Assembly: GCA_021732785.1 (NCBI GenBank)
Contig: JAKFUG010000041.1
Location: 1-50,449 of the forward strand
Source of the DNA: Planctomycetaceae bacterium
Lineage (GTDB): Bacteria > Planctomycetota > Planctomycetia > Planctomycetales > Planctomycetaceae
Length of the DNA: 50,449 bases
Direction: 5' to 3'
Shown here piece after piece: positions 8,105-17,100 of the stretch (its first letter is position 1; each line of letters opens with the position of its first letter). Made by a program: the position numbers and the translations under genes. The notes beneath the pieces are model-generated. The model ran no database searches. It was not told where the DNA came from and saw only the letters and a list, made by a program, of their open reading frames with translations.

Positions 8105-11100
8105 ATGACTTCCTTGATGCCCCACGAAATGCCCATCGCGGTTGTCGGTCTGGGATGCCGACTCCCCGGTGCCGACGATTTGTCCGCCTACTGGAAGCTG
8201 ATCTCCGAAGGCCGCAGTGGCATTGTCGAGTTCCCTCCCGATCGGCTCGACCAATCCCTGTATTACCACCCGGAAAAAGGGACCTTCGGGCGAACCTATT
8301 CCAAGATCGGCGGCGTCGTTCCAGAACGCCCGCTCAACCCGGCGATCTGTGCCCTGCCGCCCGCGCTCGAAAAGAACACCGACTCCGCGCACCTGATCAT
8401 GTGCGAAGTCGCCGCGATGGCCTGCCGCCACGCCGGGTACGATCCGTTCAATCTCGCGACCCGAAACACCGGCGTGTACATCGGCCACTCCGGTGGCAGC
8501 ACGCTGTCCGGCGAAATTGCATTCAACACGTACAGCGAACAGGTCGCCGAGTACCTTCGCGAACATAAGACGTTCGCCAAGCTGCCGGTCGAACAGCAGA
8601 CGCAAATTATTCGCGGGGTCGTGGGCCGCATCCGCGCGGAAAAGGCGCACCGCAATCCCGATGGCGGGCCGGAAATCGGCGCGCACATGGTCTCGGCGGT
8701 CATCGCGCAGGCGTTCGGATTGTCGGGTCCCGCCCTCGCCACCGATGCCGCCTGTGCGTCGTCATTGATTGCCATGGCGATGGGCGTGCATGCACTCCGC
8801 AACGGCCAGATCGATATGGCCATCGTCGGCGGGGCGTCGTGCAGCAAATGGTACGCGCTGGTGATCTTCTCTATCGCCCAATCCATCAGCGGCACCGGCT
8901 CGCGGCCGTTCGATGCCAACGCCGACGGGCTCATCAGCTCGGACGGTTATGCCGCCGTGGTGTTGAAGACGCTGCCGAAAGCACTCGCCGACGGGGACGA
9001 CATCAAGGCCGTGATTCGCGGCATCGGTGTCTCGTCGGATGGTCGCGGCAAGAGCTTGTGGGCACCGCGGAAAGAAGGCCAGGTCCTCGCCGTTCAACGA
9101 GCCTATCCGAAGAACGTCGACCCGGCGAAACTGCAATACCTCGAATGTCACGCCACGTCGACCCAGGTTGGCGATGCGACGGAACTCGCCGCGCTCACCA
9201 TGGCGCTGAAGGATCGTCTCCCTGCGGGGATGAAATTGCCGATCGGCAGCGTGAAGGCGAACATCGGTCACACGCTGGAGTCGGCGGGGATCGCGGGCTT
9301 CGTCAAAGCCGTGCTCTGCATGCAGAACAAGACGATTCCCGGTCAGATCAACCTGCAAACGCCCAATCCCGAAGTCGCGTGGAAGGATATTCCGTTCTTC
9401 GTGCCGCAGAAAGCCACGCCGTGGCCGGAACCGAAGCCGGGCGAAGCGCGCCGGACCGCGGTCAATGCGTTCGGGATCGGCGGACTGAATGTGCATGTCG
9501 TCATGGACGACCGTCCGACGGAATCGTTGAAGACGCAGGTCAACGTCGTGGGGAATCCGACGGGCGCAGTCATCCGCGAGAAGAACAATCCGAACGACCG
9601 CGCGATTGCGATCATCGGCATGGGAGCCGTTTTGCCCGGGGCGCTCACGATCGACGCCTTCTGGGACCTGCTCGTCTCCGGTCGCGATCCGAAAACCACC
9701 GTCCCCGCGACGCGCTGGAACCCGGCGATTTACCACGATCCCAACAGCAAGGGACCGTGGCGGACGCGGAATGCCACCGGCGGATTTGTGACCGACTTCG
9801 TGTACGACTGGAAGAAGCACAAGGTTCCGCCGAAGCAGATCGCGAACGCGAACCCGTTGCAGTTCATGCTGCTCGATGCCGCTGACCAGGCGCTGCGCGA
9901 CTCCGGCTACGACAAGAAAGCGTTCGATCACCAAAAAGCCGCGGTCATTGTCGGGTCGGTGTTCGGGGGTGATTTTGCCTGCGAAATGCAGATGGGGCTG
10001 CGGATTCCCGAATTCCAGCGGTATCTCCGCAACGAGATGCTGTCCCGCGGGATTCCCGCCGGCGACATCGATCAGGTCGTTGCCGATTACGAGCAGTTGC
10101 TCCTCAAGCACATGCCCGCCTTGATGGACGAAACCGGCAGCTTCACGGCAAGCACGCTGGCTTCGCGGATGACGAAGACCTTCGACATGATGGGCGGGGC
10201 GTTCTCCATCGACGCCGGCGATACCTCGTCGATGGCCGCGATCTCCGCCGGCATCGGCATGCTCCTCGATCAATCGGTCGACATGGTGCTCTGTGCCGCT
10301 GGTCAACGCAGCATGGACATCAATGTCTACGAAGGCTTCGTGATGAAAGACGGCCAGGCGGCCGGAACGTCGAAGCCCTCGTTCTCGCAGTCGATGGACG
10401 GTGTCGTCCCCGGTGAAGGCTCGGCGGTCGTGCTGCTGAAGCGGTTGTCCGATGCCCAGCGCGATGGCGACCGCATCCGGGGCGTGATCCGTGGAGTCGG
10501 GGTCGCGCTCGATGTCAACCAGTATCCGCGGGCGTATCGCGAATCGGCCGACCGCGCTTTGGAATTGGGCCGCGCCGTGCCGAACCACATCGGCATGGTG
10601 GAAGTCGCCTCGATCGGTCAACCGGTGATTGATCGGCAGGAAGCGACCGTTCTCGGTGAATTGCTCGCCGATGATGCCCGCAACGCCCCCGCCGTGTTGA
10701 CGTCCTCGATCAGCCAGATTGGCCACACGCTCGGATTGTCCGGCATGGTGTCGATGATCAAGTCCGTGCTCGAACTCGAACACGGTCAGATCCCGCGGAC
10801 TCCGGGAATGGACAATCCTCTCCCGCAAGTGACGTCGCACGCCGACACGCTGAAAGTGGCCCAGGAGCCGCAATCGTTGTTTGCGACGTTGCCCGCCGGG
10901 AAAACGCTCGCCGCGATCACCAACAGCGGTCCGAATGGTGCGGTGTACACGATGTTGCTCGAAGGGGGTCAGAACCTGCCCACCGCGCCGCAACGGGCAC
11001 CGAAAGTCCCGGCCGTCGTCGCTGGTCCGACCGAATGGAAGACGGTTCGCCTCGGTGCGGCGTCACGCGAAGCCCTTCGCGCCGAAGTCGCCAAATGGCA

Positions 11101-14100
11101 AGCCAATCCGGCTCCATTGTTCGAGACCGGTGGCATCGATCACTTCAACGGCCGCGATGCCGTGCGGTTGGCGATTGTCGCCGACAACACGCAGTCGCTG
11201 ACGAAGAAACTGCAACTCGCGTCCGAGCAGTTGGTCCAGAAGAACCCGAACGGATTGCTGGAACAGCAGGGGGTTTACTTCCGGGAATCCTCGGCGACGA
11301 AACCGAAAGTCGCGTTCCTGTTCCCCGGACAGGGATCGCAATACACGGGCATGTTACGCGACCTCGTGAACGAATCGAAGGCGGCTCGTGAGATCGTGAA
11401 TGAACTCGATGCGATTCTCGTCCAGCACAAGGCCCCGCGGTTTGCGGACCTTGCGTGGATGCCGAACGAGCAACTCGGCCAGGACGTGTTTCTCACGCAG
11501 TTGTCGATGCTGATCGCCGACACGCTTGTCGCCCGGCTGTTGATGAGCGAAGGCTTACGGCCGGATGTCATCAGCGCCCACAGCTATGGTGAGTTCCCCG
11601 CATTGGTCGCCGCCGGAGCGATGACCTTCGGCGATGCGATTGAGATCACGCGGGACCGGACGAATGCGGTGGAATCGCGGGAAAGCACCCGCGGCAGCCT
11701 GATGTCGACCACAGCCCCGCTGGATGTCGTCGAACGCCTGCTGACGCACATGCCCGGTGCAGCGTACCTCGCCAGCCACAACGCTCCGGATCAAACCGTC
11801 GTCGGTGGCACGTCGGATGCCATCCACGGCGTGAAGCGGTTGCTGGAATCCGAAGGCTTTGCGACACGGTTGCTGGCTGTCCCCCGACCGTATCACACGC
11901 CGTTGCTGAACGACGCGAAACCCGCGTTTGCCGCGGCTCTCAGCCGGTCGGCGATTCAAGCCCCGCATGTGAAATTCCTCAGCAGTGTCTCGCTGGATTA
12001 CGTAACGTGTGCGGAAGGGGTGCGGAAGAATCTCGTCGAACAACTCACCACGCCGGTGCGGTATGTGCAGTTGATTCAACGTCTCGCCGCGGAGGGGGTC
12101 AGCCTGTTCCTCGAAGTCGGTCCGCACCAGGTGTTGACACGGCTGAATCAACGCATTTTGAAGGATCGCCCGGTGTCGTTGATCTCGACCGATCTGCCGA
12201 AGCACACCGGCCGCGAAGCCTTGGAACGGTTGCACGGTCTGCTCGAGACCGCCGGGTTGTGGCCGATCGCACCGACGGCACCGTCGACGACTTCGGTCGC
12301 CCAACCGGGATTGGTGATGTTCTTCGATGCCACCGCCGGCCGTCGGCAACAACGGGGCGGCAGCGCTCCGGTCCGTCGGGTGATCGCCACGGTCCCGGCT
12401 GTTCGCGAAGAAGTCGAAGCGGTCGGTTCCTCGTTCGGCATGTCCCGAGCGGCGGCCACTCAAGCCACGACGGTCGCGGTGCTGGAGCAACCCAAAGTCG
12501 TTGTGCAAGAAGTCGTGACCACGATCGACCGGGCCGCGGTGCAACAGTTCATGATCAACTTCATCGTTGATCAGACGGGTTACCCCGCGGACATGGTCGA
12601 GATGGAAGCCGACCTCGAAGCGGACCTTGGGATCGACTCGATCAAGAAGGCACAATTGATCGGTGAACTGGCCGAAAACTTCGAGATGAAGCATCTCGCC
12701 GATTCGCTGCAAGACCTGTCGCTCGATGACTTCCGCACGCTGTCGAGTTTGTTGGACTTCGTGACGAAAGCGCCAGCGGGAAATGCGACGATCGTCGAGG
12801 CTGAGGTGTCTGCGAAGCGCGAAGCGGAATCGGTCGCCGTGGTCGAGCAAACGGAAGCGGTTGTGAACGAACTCGTTACCACGATTGACCGCGCCGCCGT
12901 TCAACAATTCATGATCAACTTCATCGTCGACCAGACGGGTTACCCCGCGGACATGGTCGAGATGGAAGCCGATCTCGAAGCCGACCTCGGCATCGATTCG
13001 ATCAAGAAGGCCCAGTTGATCGGTGAGCTGGCCGAAAACTTCGAGATGAAGCATCTCGCCGATTCGCTGCAAGATTTGTCGCTTGATGACTTCCGCACGC
13101 TGTCGAGTTTGTTGGACTTCGTGACGAAAGCGCCCGCGGGAAATGCGACGATCGTCGAGGCTGAGGTGTCTGCGAAGCGCGAAGCGGAAGCCGTCATCGT
13201 GGTGGAGCAAACGGAAGCGGTTATTGAAATCGTGACGACGATTGACCGCGGTGCGGTGCAGCAGTTCATGATCAACTTCATCGTCGATCAGACGGGTTAC
13301 CCCGCGGACATGGTTGAGATGGAAGCCGACCTCGAAGCGGACCTTGGCATTGATTCGATCAAGAAGGCACAGCTCATCGGGGAACTCGCCGAGAACTTCG
13401 AGATGAAGCATCTCGCCGATTCGCTGCAAGACCTGTCGCTCGATGACTTCCGCACGCTGTCGAGTTTGTTGGACTTCGTGACGAAAGCACCGGCGGGAAA
13501 TGCGACGATCATCGACGCTGAGGTGTCTGCGAATCGCGAAGCGGAATCGGTCGCCGTGGTCGAGCAAACGGAAGCGGTTATTGAAATCGTGACGACGATT
13601 GACCGCGCCGCCGTTCAACAGTTCATGATCAACTTCATCGTCGACCAGACGGGTTACCCCGCGGACATGGTCGAGATGGAAGCCGACCTCGAAGCCGACC
13701 TTGGCATTGATTCGATCAAGAAGGCGCAGCTCATCGGTGAACTGGCCGAGAACTTCGAGATGAAGCATCTCGCCGATTCGCTGCAAGATTTGTCGCTTGA
13801 TGACTTCCGTACGCTGTCGAGTTTGTTGGACTTCGTGACGAAAGCACCGGCGGGAAATGCGACGATCGTCGAGGCTGAGGTGTCTGCGAAGCGCGAAGCG
13901 GAATCGGTCATCGTGGTCGAGCAACCGCAGCCGGTGGTTGAACCCGTTCGGATTGAAGCGGTTCCGCAGACCATCGCGGCGGATCACACCACCGTCACGA
14001 AGCTGCCGGACGCGTTCAGCGTCGTCCCCATCGCGGGGACACCGTACGAAATGGGCCAGCAGCACGGTCGGCATCAGTCCGCGGAAATCAAAGCGATCAT

Positions 14101-17100
14101 GAGCCGGTATGCGGCGATGCTCGGACCCCGGTTGCAGAACATTCCAGAACTCGACGAAGCCCTCGCCAAGCCGACGATGTACTTCGGCGAACAGGAACTC
14201 GAAGAACTCCACGGCATCGCCGACGGAGCCATGCTGCCGGTCCCCGCGGTCATTGCCCACAATCTGGGGATGTACCCGGATTATGTTCCCGGTTGCACGC
14301 AGTTCGCGTACACCCGCCAACGGAATCCACAGCACGGGCTGGTGCATGCGGTGAATGAAGATTCGCCGTTGTCCCTGACGCTGCCCGATTGCCTCGCCCG
14401 CATCGTGCAGGTGCGTCGTCCGGTGGGTGGCATCCCGCATGTGACGTTCAGTGTCGCCGGTCAAACGGGCGGACTGAATGGCATCAACGCGGCCGGCATC
14501 GCGGTCAGCAGCACCTTGCTCCTCGATCGTCCGCGGCGGCCGTCGACAGCGGTGGGCAAAGTCCATCCAGTGGTGGTGAAGCGGTTGCTCGAACATTCCG
14601 AAACGATTGAAGACGCCCTCGCCATTCTCCGCAGTCTCGACCGAGCCGGGGCGTGGAGCCTGTGCATCAGCCATCATCCGACCGACCGGTTGTGCTACGT
14701 CGAATACGACGGCGGCACGCTCCAGGTGCAGGATGGTCCGAAGTCCGTGCTGACGACCAATCACTGTCTGTTGCAGGCCCCGATTGCGGACATCCCCGAG
14801 CACTCGCGGCATCGTCTCAACCGGTTGAATCAACTGGTCGGCGAAGGTGTCGGTCCGGTCACGGTGGAAATGGCTCAACAGGCCTTGCGGGATCGCTTCG
14901 ACCTCGGTCGGGGACGGCTCACGCCCCATGCGACGATGAACACGATCCGCCGGGTCGACAATCAGATCAGCATCGTGATGATGCCGGAACGGGGCGAGTT
15001 GTTCGTCACCCCTGGACCACGCTCGGGCAAGCTGGTGGATGAATACTTCCGGCTCGATCTGAAGGAACTGCTCAGCCACGATGAACCGGTAGATGAAACC
15101 GCGGCTCCAGTCCGATTGACATCGTCTCCCGCGCCAGCCACAGCGAAGCCGACCCGACCTGTGCAACTGCACTCGCTCGCCGGGTTGCCGGAAGAATCCC
15201 AACGGGTGGTGCAACGCCACGTGTTGCGGATGGAAGAAGCCCCGCTGCCCGAAGGCACGACGACGAAGCCGACCTGGAACGGCGCGGCGGCGATCCTCGG
15301 CAGCAACAAGTTCGCCGAAGCGTTGAAGACGCGATTGGAAGCCGAAGGTCTGAAAGTCCATGCGTTGCCGAACACCGGTGATGTGGATGCCTCGGTGGCT
15401 GCGATGAACGCCGCTTGGGCGCAAGGCCCGGTGATGCACCTGTTCGTCGCCACGGCTCGTGATGATGCCTCGGCGATTGCGAGTGTCGACGGTTGGGAAG
15501 AACGCCGCAAGGTCGGTGCGATGGTGCCGTTCTTTGTCTGCCAGCGGTGGACGGGATTGGTACAGGAAGCGAAAGCTTTGAAGTCGGCGACGCTGGTGGG
15601 CGTCACGGCTCTCGGGGGCGACTTCGGCTTCTGCGGTCGGGTCCACGGCAGCGAAGGGGGCGGCATCACGGGTCTCTTCAAAGGGATCCGTCGCGAGATG
15701 CCGGACCTGCTCGTGAAAGTGATTGATGCTCCGTTCGAGGAAGCTCCGGCGACGTTGATTGACGCCGTCTTCAAAGAACTCGCTGCCAAGCAAGGTCCGC
15801 TGGAAGTCGGTTGGGTGCGCGGTCAACGCTCCATCGTGAAAGCCGTCCCGCAACCGGCTTCGACGCAACGCCAGGGGAGCAAGACGCCGCACGGCAACTG
15901 GATCGTCACTGGTGGTGCCCGTGGTGTGACGGCGGTGGTGGCCCGCGAACTCGGTCGCCGCTTCGGCCTGACGATGCACCTCCTCGGTTCGTCCACGCAG
16001 CCGACGATTGATCCAAGCTGGCGGAACCTTACCGAAGAGGGGATGAAGACCCTCAAGCGGTCCGTGATGGATCAAGCCCGGGCTGCGGGTAAGAATCCGG
16101 CGAATACGTGGAAAGACACCGAACGGGCGATCGAAATCGACCGCACGCTCCAGGCCTTCCGCGCCGACGGCATCACCGTGCATTACCATGCCTGCGATGT
16201 CGCCGACCGGACGAAACTCGGAGCGACGCTCGATGCCATCCGCAATCTGTCAGGTCCGATCCACGGCATCATCCACGGTGCCGGTCTGGAAGCGGCGTGC
16301 AAGTTCGAGAAGAAAAAGCGTGAACTCGTCGAAGCCACCATCAAGGTGAAGATCGACGCCGGGTTGGCAATGCTCGAACTGACGCAGCTCGATCCGTTGG
16401 AATGGTTCGTCGGGTTCGGCTCGACCAGCGGCCGGTTCGGCGGCATGGGTCAGGCCGACTACTCGATGGCGCAGGACATGCTCTGCAAGATGTGCGACTG
16501 GATGCGGGTCCGCCGTCCGGAAGTCTCGGCCGTCGGCATGCACTGGCCGCCGTGGGCGGATGTCGGCATGGCTGCTCGTCCGGAAAGCAAGATCGCGTTG
16601 CAGTCAAGCAATCTCGCCTTCATGCCGCCGCTCGAAGGGGCTGCCCACGTCATCGACGAAATGCTGACCGATGCGCTCGAAGGGGAAGTGCTGTATCTCG
16701 ACAAGCCGGACATGATCGACACCGACGGCACGATGCCCGATGCGTCGACCAAGGCTGAGTACCTGCGTCGTAACCCGCTCGTCAAAGCGTTGCCGATCAT
16801 TGAAACGATTCACGGTTTGACGACGACTTCGGTTATCGGCAAGGCGGTCTTTGACCCTGCGGTCGAACCGTTCCTGCTGGAACACCGCTACCAAGGTGTA
16901 CCGATTCTCCCCGCGGTCGTGGGACTGGAATCGATGGCGGAAACGGCGACATTGCTGGCGGCTGACAACCGTTCGGTGGTGGGCGTCCGCAACATGACGG
17001 TCCATCAAGGCTTCCGCTTCCATCTTCCCAAGTCACAACGGGGACGAGTGATCGCGAAGCACGACAATGGAGCGATCGCCTGCCGTCTGGAAGCTGATTT

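Noticed and set aside
8762-10993. Another long minus-strand frame opposite KS1/KS2
   Set aside because: Same shadow effect; no ribosome-binding site, and the composition is not protein-like.
12521-13930. Regular repeats looking like a CRISPR or minisatellite
   Set aside because: The units are about 358 bases, in frame and encode ACP domains; there are no short repeats with unique spacers.
11555-16189. Very long open frame (over 1500 codons) on the minus strand, opposite the megasynthase
   Set aside because: It is a shadow caused by G+C-rich codon use in the sense gene; its translation is rich in Arg, His and Asp and matches no fold, while the sense frame shows complete catalytic motifs.
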